Source of the DNA: Puccinia triticina
Taxonomy: Eukaryota > Basidiomycota > Pucciniomycetes > Pucciniales > Pucciniaceae
Reading direction: 5' to 3'
Assembly (NCBI RefSeq): GCF_026914185.1
Contig: NC_070571.1
Span: 4,464,001 to 4,528,000 of the forward strand
Length of the DNA: 64,000 nucleotides
The notes below the pieces were generated by a model that searched no databases, was not told the origin of the DNA, and saw only the letters and a program-made list of their open reading frames with translations. The translations under genes were made by a program, and so were the position numbers. Positions 8,545 to 18,260 of the stretch are shown here, piece by piece. The stretch's first letter is position 1. Each line of letters begins with the position of its first letter.

Positions 8545-9768
8545 CTCGAGAAGCCCGCTGGGCTGAATGCTAAAGAGTTCCGCGGTTTAAAGCGCAGATC
8601 GGCGGATTTTTTCCTGCAGTCCGGCTGTCTCATGAAGCGGGGAAGTCCTCTCCCCAAGATCGTGGTAACCATTCCGTCAAAGCAGGACGCTATTCTCAGT
8701 CAGCTTCATGAAGATTTGGGTCACTGTGGGACTACAGAAACTTATCGCCGCGTATCTGAGCGCTTCTGGTGGCCGTCTCTGAAACAGGCGGTGGCTAAAT
8801 GGTGTCGGAGCTGCGAGGCGTGTCAGAAGAAGGACCTTTGTCGACCTCAGGAAATTCTTTATCCGACCGGCGAGTCTACCGTGTTTGGGAGGGTCTCAAT
8901 GGATGCAGTTCACTTGAAAGCTAGTGGCGCCAAGTATCTTATAGTTGCCCGCAATGACTTCTCTGGGTGGGTGGAGGCCAAGATCATCAACAATCTGACA
9001 TCAGAAGCAGTGGCCGCCTTTCTGCAAGAGCACTGGATGATGCGCTATGGTCTGGCGCGATCCTATTCGACGGACGGAGGTTCTGAATTTGGCGGCGCCC
9101 TAGCCGACATGCTTCGCGCCTTGCCGGGACAACATCGCGTCTCAACTCCTTATTACCCAGAAGGTCAGGGTATGGTCGAACGAGGCCATGGTCCGCTCAA
9201 AGCCGCGTTGGTTAAGCTTGCCGGCGAGAGCGGCAAGAATTGTCGTAAGTTTCTGCCCCTGGTGCTTTTTGCCGACCGGATCTCCACCAAGCGCACCACC
9301 GGCTATTCCCCCTACGAGCTAGTCTTTGGTCAGCGGGCGGTCCTCCCCCTGGATTTGGAAATCGAGTCCTACCTTGGCGTGGATTGGGAGTCGGTGAAGA
9401 CCACGACCGACCTCCTGGTGGCACGGTCGCTTCAATTAGAGCGTAGCGAAGAGACTCGCGAGAAGGCGTACAAGAGGATGATGGACTCTAGAGGCGAGGC
9501 GGTCCGCTATTGGGAGGAGAAGCACGCGGGACGACAACGTGAACCGCTCCAGATTGGCGATCTAGTTCTGGCCTACAACCGATCACTCGAGATTCAGTGG
9601 GGCCAGCTTTTTGCGCACCGCTGGAATGGACCATTTCGAGTCGTTAAGCAGGTTCGGGGCGGGTCCTATGTCTTGGCTGAGCTCGATGGCACCGAACTCA
9701 AGCGGCGATTTTCGGCGGACCAGGTGAAGAAGTATTATGCACGCAGAGGCATTGGGGAACAAAAGTAA
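8545..9768 (+). CDS. Ty3/gypsy integrase
   Basis: The frame is open from about 8545 (LEKPAGLNAKEF) and its first ATG is 8632. The HHCC zinc-binding domain is HEDLGHCG...CRSCEACQKKD. The DDE core is intact: Asp in SMDAVHL, Asp in STDGGSEF and Glu in GMVERGHG. The C-terminus carries a GPF module (WNGPFRVVKQVRGGSYVL). The stop TAA at 9766-9768 sits inside the GTAAGT of cassette D. In the live element it was probably fused to RT-RNase H; here it is separated by a frameshift at the T run near 8532-8537. Confidence 0.85.
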   Translation, partial: LEKPAGLNAKEFRGLKRRSADFFLQSGCLMKRGSPLPKIVVTIPSKQDAILSQLHEDLGHCGTTETYRRVSERFWWPSLKQAVAKWCRSCEACQKKDLCRPQEILYPTGESTVFGRVSMDAVHLKASGAKYLIVARNDFSGWVEAKIINNLTSEAVAAFLQEHWMMRYGLARSYSTDGGSEFGGALADMLRALPGQHRVSTPYYPEGQGMVERGHGPLKAALVKLAGESGKNCRKFLPLVLFADRISTKRTTGYSPYELVFGQRAVLPLDLEIESYLGVDWESVKTTTDLLVARSLQLERSEETREKAYKRMMDSRGEAVRYWEEKHAGRQREPLQIGDLVLAYNRSLEIQWGQLFAHRWNGPFRVVKQVRGGSYVLAELDGTELKRRFSADQVKKYYARRGIGEQK

Positions 9769-9943
9769 GTTCCTCCCAATAATGCACCTCCGGGCATGAT
9801 GCTCTTAAGTTTTGGCGAAACTCTACTTTATGCCACGTTTGTGAGCACTGTGGCGATCCCTTCCTCTTCGGCCCCATTTTTCCCTGTGGGATCCCTTCCC
9901 CCTTTTTTTTTTTTTTTCCTTGGTTTTCCCTCTCTTTCTTCAG
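9765..9943 (+). promoter_or_regulatory. intron-like cassette D after integrase (179 nt)
   Basis: Begins AAAA|GTAAGTTCCTCCCAAT, continues with the shared ATGCACCTCCGGG and GCCACGTTTGTGAGC, and ends after a long pyrimidine tract with TTCTTCAG at 9941-9943. It lies between the integrase stop and the 3' LTR. The extra length over cassettes A-C is mostly the T/C-rich tract. Confidence 0.5.
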
Positions 9944-9998
9944 ATCCTTGGCGGCGAGACGCGAGCAGTCTAGGGACAGACTGCAAGCGTGGTGGAGA

Positions 9999-10740
9999 TG
10001 TGGTGCGCCATTTGGTACACGCAGGGACAACACTCATTTTGCGGCGCGGCGCGCGGAAAGACATCAAGAACAAATCCTCAAGGTACAAGATCTATGGTGG
10101 CGCGGCGGCATCCCCCTCAAGACGTTTCAGGAGTTTCATCTTTGTTTTTTTTTTTTTATATTTTCTTTCCTTTTTTTTTCTTTCTATCTTTGTTTGAGAT
10201 GTTTTGTTTCTTAGGACCTTGACTTGTTTCCTTTCTCTACTGCGCGCGTTGGATGGTTACAGTGGGGAGGGTTTGGTTTTTTTTTTTATTCCTTTGATTA
10301 GTTGTTTGTTGGCTTGCTGTGTTGTGTGTGTTGTAGCGTGTGCGCGTGCGGGGTGTGATGACGGGTCCGCAGTGCGCGGCGCCTCCTGGAGTCTGAGTTC
10401 GCCCACGAACTCAGAGGAAGGGGGGCATGGAACCTAGCTGATCCCAATTAGGAATCCATCAGAATCTTATCGCTCATCATCCGGCGCCCTCCAGAGTGCC
10501 ATACCAAATCTTATTGATCCTTGAGAACCTCTTTCTGATTCCAGTTTTCTTCTTCCCTCAAAAACAACAAACCGCCGACGCGCGCTCAAAAGCCGTTGTA
10601 AAATCTTTCCCCCCCCAAACCTCATCGCTCAACAGATCCTCCTTGCTCATCCCGACCATCACCCGGAGGGCACATAAAATCTCTTTTTCCCATTCCCCTC
10701 CAACTAACTGCCGCCGGCCTGCACCGGACGGAGTTCCACA
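9999..10740 (+). repeat. 3' LTR of the Ty3/gypsy element (742 bp)
   Basis: Near-identical copy of 2648-3390. It is preceded by a purine-biased stretch GGTGGAGATG that may serve as polypurine tract. The outer flank 10741-10744 repeats CCGT found before the 5' LTR. Confidence 0.92.
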
Positions 10741-11180
10741 CCGTGTGTGCTGCTCCAGAGAGGAGATACTCTCTGTACACACTTCTTCTCCTTACCTCCC
10801 GATCCGGAGGACCGGACTTCTTGACCCAAGAAGTGTGTGCCCTCTCGGATAGGCTAGGAAGTCAGAGAAGGAGCTGTGACGAGGTTCAACAACAAACTTG
10901 TTGCGCTCCTCTCCACAACCCGTACACGGGAGTCTTGGGGAGCCACTCCCTGGCTTCCAGGACTCCCTAGACAGCTTAGGCTGTTGAATGTGTAGCAGCA
11001 TCATACAAGATGATTAGCGCTCTGGCGCACACGCAACAGGCTATGCCTAAGAGCGTGCCCAAGGGTCCTCCTGTCCTCCCAGGCCTGAGTGGATGCTGAT
11101 GTTTAGCTTACGTGAAGAGTGCTAATCTTCTGAAGATTCAAGTTTGAACAGGGTGGATGATCTGGGAGATATTAAATAGC
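10741..11180. other. non-coding DNA, probably the resumed DIRS-like element then spacer
   Basis: Removing the Ty3/gypsy element joins ACACACCCGT to GTGTGCTG, so at least the first part belongs to the interrupted DIRS-like element. Short inverted repeats are present (AGAGAGGAGATACTCTCT; TCCGATCCGGAGGACCGGA; GGAGCCACTCCCTGGCTTCC), as expected near DIRS termini. No ORF of note was seen; the right border is unknown. Confidence 0.4.
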
Positions 11181-11496
11181 TGCCATGAGCGTCATGCAGG
11201 AGGGTGTAATCACAGTGCTCTGTGAGTGGCTGTTGAACACTTGGATATACAATTTGGCAAGCATTTTTTACAATCATCTTGGAATGATGTGTGTGTTTTT
11301 GTTAGGATGCTTATATCCCATTTATGCTTCCACTATAGTTTTTCAGCTAAGTCTTGTTATTAGTATTGTCCCAGCTCAGATCATTGAGACTCTCCTCAAT
11401 GAATACAAACTACTTTTTCTCTTAGTGTCAGATACCTTGTCACCAGGCTCCTTCCATGACCTTCAGTCCATGCAACCCTGCCCCCATCAACAGTCT

Positions 11497-11610
11497 TGGC
11501 TGGGCACATGGTTTATGCAGGTGATCCCCATGGAGACAGCCCCCAAGTTTGTCTGGCAAAGCTGAGGGAGGGGGAATGGATGAGCCTGGCTGAGTGTTTT
11601 GAAGAGTTAT
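11497..11610 (+). repeat. dispersed repeat, copy 1 (diverged)
   Basis: Shares GGCTGGGCA.ATGGTTTATGC.GGTG.TCCCCATGGAGA and the following GAGTGTTTTG..GGTGTTTTG pattern with 15007-15123. Differences are mainly transitions, with this copy the AT-richer one. Confidence 0.6.
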
Positions 11611-11676
11611 TTGGGTGTTTTGAGGTGGTCCAGGCTTTCCTCACCCAAAGCTATGAAGGACTTCATGAACATAATA

Positions 11677-11898
11677 GGGGGATTCAAAGTTGGCCATGCA
11701 TGACTTGCATGTAATTTTGCAAGTTATTTTTCAAGGTGTTTCTTGAACACCAACATTCAAAAAAACATTCAAGCAGGTTTGGGGGGTGTAGTACAATGTG
11801 ACTTGCATGCACTTTTGCAACTCAGTGTTCAAGAATGAACTTGAACACCAACTTTCAAAAGTGCATGCAAGTCACATCTGGCCAACTTTGAAACCCCC
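11677..11898. mobile_element. TA-flanked MITE, 222 bp, TIR GGGGG(A/T)TTCAAAGTTGGCCA
   Basis: Terminal inverted repeats of more than 20 bp (left GGGGGATTCAAAGTTGGCCA; right end its complement) with TA on both outer sides. Interior arms form a hairpin around TGACTTGCATGCACTTTTG. TA duplication and short length suggest a Tc1/mariner-type MITE. Related in its outermost bases to the elements at 20005 and 26190. Confidence 0.75.
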
Positions 11899-12338
11899 TA
11901 ATAAAAGAAAAGAAAAATCAAGTGTCAGCACCAAAATAGTGAATTTTTCCTTTTCTTCACCCAGTAATATTCTAATCTTGTGTGCTCTCTCCCTCCTCCC
12001 TCCCCCTCTGTTGCTGAACAATAGAATTACTGTCACATGTACATAGTCAGAATGAATGCATGATTAGCCAAAAATCCATGATACACTTTTTACTGCATCA
12101 GTGGTGCCTCAAATTTCCAATATACTGCAGGTTTCCTGTAAATGAAGTATTGACTCATTTTTACTTTGAATTGGTAGTGTATCAGCAAAGGAATGTACTA
12201 CTGGGTTTATCTAGATATGTCTAACCCTGAAAAATTGAAATGCAGTGTAACATCTGTCATGTTACATGTATTGTAATGATCATACCATTTAAATTTTATT
12301 TAGTTATTCCTTGATCTGATGGATCATAGCATTGGCTT

Positions 12339-12550
12339 TACATTTCCCAGAATTCAGTAATCCTGTGTGGTTTCAAACTTCCCAGGCTTATACTTATAAT
12401 TATCCATCAATATTCACCTGAATCAAGTTTTAGGTTTGGTATGTTACATTTCCCAGAATTCAGTAATCCTGTGTGGTTTCAAAGTGCCCAGGCTGATACT
12501 CAAAATCATCAATTAATATGTATCTGAATCAAGTCTTTTGTTTGGTATGG
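12339..12550. repeat. tandem duplication, 2 x 106 bp
   Basis: TACATTTCCCAGAATTCAGT starts at 12339 and again at 12445. Both copies continue through TGTGTGGTTTCAAA, CCCAGGCT and GAATCAAGT. Non-coding. Confidence 0.85.
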
Positions 12551-12815
12551 GACCTGGGTATGAAGAGGAAACAATACATCAACACGCAACTGTATCTGGA
12601 GGCTTTTAATTCAGCCCCTTGGGGACAGTTGCCACTTGGAACTCTGTTTTTCCCCCCCAACCACATCCAATTCCTCCCAAATATGACACCTGTCAAAGCT
12701 TCCAACTCAATGATTAACATCATCAGAACAATTTTGGTACCCAAGACCTTCTCTTGCAGCTACTACTAGCTTTAGATCACTGAAGTTGACCAGCAGCTGT
12801 TTTCTTCCTTTGCAG

Positions 12816-14398
12816 CTCCTCCAAGCATCAATACTGGTTACTGCACCTCCACCTCACTTGGGGCACCTTTCTGAGGGCCTTCAAAATTTTGGGCAATCAT
12901 GCAAATCAGTATTTGGCCAATGTTTTCCTTTCTTTGAGTCTGACACCAACAGGCTAGGTCATCCTCCTGCTCCAGCCCCAGCTCTCAGCTCAGCAGTTCT
13001 GGATGCTCATGAAGAAGATTCTGTGAGTGGCTCAAGTGCTTAAAACCATGCAAGAAGTCATAAACACTGAAATTTTCTCCATGTCACCGGGGATATAACA
13101 GGTTCTTCGTAGGCCCAATGTGGAAACAATTCCTGATGGGAATTCTGTTGAAAATGTACAGAGTGATGGTAAGTAAATTTACAAACATCTCAGCCCATGG
13201 TGCATAACCAGCAAAAAAACTGAATTTGTTTCCCCATCCTGCATCTTCATGGAACCAACACCATCTTTTCTTGGTTTTGCAGAAATACATGTGAGTTATC
13301 TCCTTCATCAGCTAGCCTACCCATCAGAAGACAAAACCAATCAAATCTGTCTTATCATGTGGGTTATGGTTCTTACAGGAGCCCCATGGAGACGGAAACT
13401 CCAGCAATGTGGTTCCAGGATCAACAATGATGCATGATCAGGCAGAGACCTCTGTGAGTAATATTTTTCTCTTGAGGGGAGAATATCCAGCACAGAAACA
13501 GTGGCATTTTTTTGATTGTTTGAATCATGGTTTTTACCAGAGCGCCAATAACCAACAAATCCCAGACAATGTGGGATCAAGCAAGCAAGTTAATCAACCA
13601 GGGAGTTCTGTGAGTATTGATCTAACAGATCCAGGTGCAGTCACATTGATTTTGTGTGACATGTGGATGATAGGATATGATGCAAAGGCAAATTGCAAAG
13701 AGAAAAAGAGAGGATTTTGTGAGTGATCTACTCTAGTCCAAACACCCCAGAGGAAAAGAAAACTGACTTTTTTCATTTCTGTACGGGTTTTGAAGGTTTT
13801 TGATGAGGATGAAATATCTAGATCATTGGCTCTTCTGAGACTGCAGGCAAGAGTGCGACATTACCAACCAAGGATTTCTGTGAGTGATATCATTTGATAC
13901 CATAGAAGCAGTGCAGTTTTACCAATTTTTTGATTGGTGGGGCTTTCAGAGGGCCGCTTTGAATGGAACACCCAGTAGATTTGATATGTATCAGGACCTA
14001 AAAAGATTCATGGAGGCTGCCTCTGCATTTGCAAAGAAATATGTGAGTGGTACAGTGAAGGTGATATTCCAGGAAGTACAACAGATCAATAAGAGCTGAA
14101 GCAGAATTTTATATATTCCTCTCAGGCGGAAGAAAACCCATGTCCAATTTGTCTTGAAGGTTTAATGCCGGCTGAGAGTGTCAAGAAATGGCCAATCTGT
14201 GAACACAAGTTTCACACAGCTTGTATATCTGAGTGGCAAAAGGATCATTACAGCTGTCCCAACTGCAGAGCAGCGGATGAGTCCCATTGGCTCTATGAAG
14301 AACTCTATTCTTTTGGCAGGACATTGAATGCACAAATGTTCTGGGTTAGATGGAGACGCAATAGTGGGGTTGTGTTGCGTGTGAGTGATTTACATTGA
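12816..14398 (+). CDS. RING-H2 (C3H2C3) zinc-finger protein, gene 1 of a local family (multi-exon, first exon not placed)
   Basis: Exons read by eye: 12816-13020, about 13118-13168, a tiny exon ending near 13289, 13380-13452, about 13542-13609, 13797-13880, 13951-14040, and 14127-14398. Acceptors are TTGCAG-like and nearly every donor is GTGAGT. The first visible exon codes a hydrophobic start (LLQASILVTAPPP) followed by QSCKSVFGQCF. Middle exons are short and Ser/Asn/Gln-rich. The last exon carries CPICLEGL...CEHKFHTAC...CPNC with all eight zinc ligands. RING-H2 proteins usually act as E3 ubiquitin ligases; that activity is inferred. The hydrophobic N-terminus may be a signal or anchor segment. 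Paralogues lie at 18261 and 44700. Confidence 0.7.
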
Positions 14399-15301
14399 AT
14401 TCCAAAAGAGACATCCTTGATTTGACAAGCTTCACAAACACAGGATGTGGATCACCAGATATCAAAAGTTTGGAATTCATTTGAACATGCTCACCCTTCA
14501 ATAGCTCACAAGCTTCTGCAATCAACTGGTTCACATTCCTGAAATGTTGTTTCATTCATCGATTTGTTCCCATAGTTTGCTTTTGGTCAACTTAAAGCTG
14601 TCTCACCCCAGCTCAAAAGTTGACCAATCAACAATGCTGTGGGAATGCTCTCTTTTATTCGATTTTTCCTTTCTATTCATTAGGGGTATCCAAAATTTGA
14701 GCCGCATAGCATCTGAGTTTGTTGAAAATAGATCTTGCAAGCAACCTGGATGATATTAATAAATGGCACTGTCCTTTCAGCATTGGCTCAAATGTTCTCT
14801 CCAAATTCGTGAATCAAGCAAACCTTGAATTACTTTGAAATACTCTTCATCCATTTCTAGATCAGTTGTTAGGGGTTTTTCTTTCTCTTTTATATCTGCA
14901 TAGTGGTGATTCCCAAAAATGTTCTGAGCTGTTTGCTACTGTCATCCATTATCAGATGAGTCTGGCTTTTTCCTTGCAAGAAGTTTTTGCGGTATGGACG
15001 TGTTTCGGCTGGGCAGATGGTTTATGCGGGTGGTCCCCATGGAGATCAGGCGTGTCCGGCGAGGCTGAGGGTGTTTAATTGGGGAGTGTTTTGTGGTGTT
15101 TTGGGGTGTTTTGGGGTGTTTGAGGGGCAGTGGGCGGGTTTCACAGCACCCGCCATCCTCAGGCCAGCCCAGCCCAAACCCAGCACCACCCCAGCCACCG
15201 ACCACGAACCACCTCGAAAACCGAAAGCAGCCAGAACGATGACAAAACCCACCCCGAGCTAGCACACATCCCACCCCCAACCACCCCAGAAACGAACGCA
15301 G
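14399..15301. other. intergenic DNA, AT-rich then abruptly GC-rich
   Basis: No gene recognised. The left 600 bp are AT-rich. The second copy of a dispersed repeat lies at 15007-15123. From about 15120 base composition jumps to C-rich, presumably the promoter/5' UTR of the TVP38-like gene. Confidence 0.5.
15007..15123 (+). repeat. dispersed repeat, copy 2
   Basis: GC-richer copy of the 11497-11610 repeat (GGCTGGGCAGATGGTTTATG and following TGGTGTTTTGGGGTGTTTTG). No coding potential or terminal repeats were recognised. Confidence 0.6.
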
Positions 15302-16660
15302 ATGAGCCATCCAGCCCAGCACTACCCGCCGCCCACCCTCCCCGACTCCAAGAGCGCCGCCTCCGACTCCTCGCTCTCCAAAACCAGCTCGTCCTTCCGC
15401 CACAGGACTTTCCACACCGCATTCGGGCCCCTCTCTGTAAAGTAAACACCCCCCCACACACACCCTCGATCCTGCCGAACCAAGACTGACACACCCTGTT
15501 AATGCTGCAGTAACTTCCTGCGCAAAGACTGGATCAAGTACTATGTCTTCCTCGTCCTCCTGCTCATCGCCATCGCCGTCGTCGCCAGTTGAGTCCCTCT
15601 CCCAGCCCCCGCCGGAAACAGCAAAGCTGACAGCCCCTCGTGCGCCAGTTTACCACCACCAGATCGTCATCGCCCTGCACCCGTTCGTGCTCTCGATGCG
15701 CAACCTCAAAATCAACGGCGTCGAGGTGGGCTGGCTGATCCCGGTCGCCGTGCTCTTCATCATCTCCTTCCCGCCCCTCTTCGGCCACGAGGTACGCCCC
15801 GCCCACACCCACCCACACTGCTTACAAACAAACTGACCACTAGACAAATATCAGATCGTCATCATCCTGTGCGGACTCGTGTGGGGTCTGTGGCTGGGCT
15901 TTGCGATCGTCTGTCTCGGCACCCTGCTGGGCGAGCTGGCCAACTACTGGACGTTCAAGTACGCCTGCTCGGGCCGGGCGGCCAAGCTGGAGAAGAAGGA
16001 CCTGAACTACGCCTGCATGTGTGTCGTGATCCGGGAGGGCGGCTTCTGGGTAAATCCACCTCTTCCATCCCTGACAGAAAGAGACTGACGAGAGAGAGCG
16101 GGGGGGTGGATCACAGATTGCGTTCTTAGCTCGACTGTCGGCGATTCCCGGCCACCTAGTCACCCCAGTGTTTGCGACGACGGGGATGTCGCTGACGATC
16201 TTCACAGCCGCGACGGTGCTCTCGATGCCGAAGCAGCTAGCGGGGGTTTATCTGGGCACGCTGTTCAACACCTCCTCGTCGACGGAGGAGCAGCAGGGGG
16301 GCAAAGGCTCGAGCGCGGTGAAGTACTCCGTGCTGGGGCTCACCTTCCTGGTCACCGTCGTCGCCGCACTGTACATCTACAAGAAAATGGCCACCGCAAG
16401 GGCCGCCGTCCAGCGCGGGCCCGCCGCCCCGCTGCCCCTGCACCGCCACCCCGACTCCCCGTCTCTCGAGCACGCCGGCTTGCGGGACACGCGCGCCTAC
16501 GAGCATGCCCCCTCGTTAGCTTTCTCCCCCGAGCCCTCCGCTTGTAAAACCCCCCCACCCCGTGTGTCCCTTTGTGTGACTCAAACTGACGCCTTTCGAT
16601 GCTTGCTCTACACAGACCCCACCCCGGCCCCCGCCCGTCCGCCTCCTCCGAGTATCTAGG
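15302..16660 (+). CDS. TVP38: TVP38/TMEM64-type (VTT domain) multi-pass membrane protein
   Basis: Six exons: 15302-15441, 15511-15587, 15649-15791, 15855-16049, 16117-16543, 16616-16660; all junctions keep frame. The cytosolic N-terminus is Ser-rich. TM1 is YYVFLVLLLIAIAVVA. The VTT (SNARE-associated Golgi) core follows: FPPLFGHE, IIILCGLVWGLWLG-like segments, GELANYWTFKYAC, and the diagnostic LARLSAIPGH. A last TM lies near 16320-16390. Family members sit in Golgi/ER membranes and are linked to lipid scrambling and vesicle traffic (family knowledge). The C-terminal tail is uncertain: splicing as given stops at 16660 (PPPPSI), but another frame continues to 16916 with a plausible acidic/Pro tail containing NPFADP. 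Very GC-rich compared with neighbours. Confidence 0.8.
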
Positions 16661-18260
16661 CCCGCGCCCCGGAAGCCCCGCCGGCTCCGACGACCCGTGC
16701 AACCCGTTCGCCGACCCCCGTCCCGCGCCTCGCCGCCCCCAGAGCCCCGGCCCGAGCCCGGCCGCCGAGGGCCCGCTGCCCTGGCCGCCCTCCGCCCCCG
16801 CGTCGCCCGCCCTCCCCTCGCCCGACCCGTTTGTCGACCCGCCCTACCTCCCCATCCTTCCCCGCCACTCCGAAGGCTCGCCGCCGTCTCATTACCCCCC
16901 AAGCCGCCGCTTCTAGCCACCCCCCGCGCTCTCGCCCCTTCTTGTCGTCCGCCGTGTATCCCGACCATCCATCTGTGTATATCCTCCACCCATCCTCCGC
17001 TCTCCCCGCCTATCGTTATCGCTAATTTATCCCCGCCCACATCCGTCCTCCCCCCCGCCGGCCGTGTTCTTGAACTACTTCCGCACTCTTGTCTTGAACT
17101 ATATACATATACTACGAAGAAAACAACACCAGAAACACGCTTTGTAAGGGTCCTGGAAGATGCTGCGGCTGCTGCTGTGTGTGTGTTTGTGTCTGCCGGG
17201 GAGGGGGCGCAGGGTTGTGTGGCTGCCGCGAGAAGACGGATAAGGAAAGGCAGGGCTGTGGAGAGCGGGGGACGTCTATCGGCTTTGGACTGAGCCCCTG
17301 TGCCCGGAGGCGCGGCCGCCAGAGGGGCTGAACACCCGCAATAGCCCAGCAATATCGCCCACATAAGCGCCCTACAAGCGGGTCGTGGAGGGCCGCTTGT
17401 GTGCGCCAACCCTTCCATGTCTTGCGAAGCATGGGGTTGTGCCATCCCCGGCTTTGGCAAGCACCGTGAGCTCTGCCAGGGCGGCGCGGCCGTCCAGGGC
17501 CATAACATGCTCCTGTCTCAAACACCCGTGCAAGGCTGCTGGGCCTCACCGACACACCGCCCAGGCCGATACATGTTGCTTCAGCCGCCAGGCGCCATGA
17601 CAAACCATTCAAATACTGGAGCGAGGAACCCGTCGGGCCTGCCAGCAATTCTGGAAATAAACGGGCTGGGAATGAGAGGGGTCGTGGCGGCATCGCCGTA
17701 TAGGGCTGTGCGCGTTAGTGCGGCTTCCAGGCATGCAAAATCCGGGCAACTAGGGCGGCAACAACGGTGCGCAAGTGCGATGTGACGAACAGGGCCGATT
17801 TCCCACTCAAAGAACACCAAGCAGTTCCCACAACACTATCTGTGCACACACGCTATTGCGAGGGGATTGCAGACATGTGATTCTTCATGAGCCTGGCTAA
17901 AGGGCTGGATAAATGAGGCATGCAGACAAGTGAGGAAAAAGGAAAGAGGAAGCGGGAAACTCCAGCACCCAATCATACCCAATGGAAATTGGAATCTGGT
18001 CTTTTGATCACAGTGCTTGGTGGATGAAAGCATAGTATAATAGTAATAAGAAGGAAAGTAAAAGTTTTTTTTTTTTTTGATAAATGAAAGATAGTGCCAC
18101 AGATGCTAAAAAGATGTTTATAGGTTTTTTGAATGTTGGGAAATAAGATGGGTTCAACAGAAAATAAATCCAGTGAATCTACATGATGACAGGTGCTTCA
18201 GAGATGAACTTGTACTCCTCAGTAAAACTGTTCCACATATTTCTCAAGTGCTTTGTATAT
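16661..18260. other. 3' flank of the TVP38-like gene and intergenic spacer
   Basis: Up to 16916 one frame stays open with Pro-rich sequence that may be an alternative C-terminus of the TVP38-like gene. From 17000 to 17800 the DNA is GC-rich with overlapping ORFs on both strands, none recognised and probably composition artefacts. From 17800 it becomes AT-rich, including a T run at 18066-18079. No feature beyond this was seen. Confidence 0.5.

Larger units (their letters stand above)
2648..10740 (+). mobile_element. Ty3/gypsy LTR retrotransposon, 8.1 kb, young but mutated
   Basis: Complete element bounded by LTRs starting TGTGG and ending CCACA, with CCGT on both outer sides (2644-2647 and 10741-10744). 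Order inside: primer-binding region, leader with an intron-like cassette, gag-protease, RT-RNase H, integrase, 3' LTR. The domain order protease-RT-RNaseH-integrase defines Ty3/gypsy. The LTRs differ by roughly four substitutions plus homopolymer length, so insertion is recent. Even so gag and protease hold in-frame stops, the RT active site is changed and a frameshift precedes integrase; this copy is probably not autonomous. No chromodomain was seen. Confidence 0.9.
11181..12815. other. intergenic DNA upstream of RING gene 1
   Basis: AT-rich non-coding DNA containing a dispersed repeat (11497-11610), a TA-flanked MITE (11677-11898) and a 106-bp tandem duplication (12339-12550). No convincing coding sequence. 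The first exon and promoter of RING gene 1 probably lie in its right end but could not be placed. Confidence 0.5.

Noticed and set aside
16516..17508. 330-codon minus-strand ORF over the TVP38-like gene tail
   Set aside because: Arg/Gly-rich shadow in GC-rich DNA; no domain, and it overlaps well-supported exons on the other strand.
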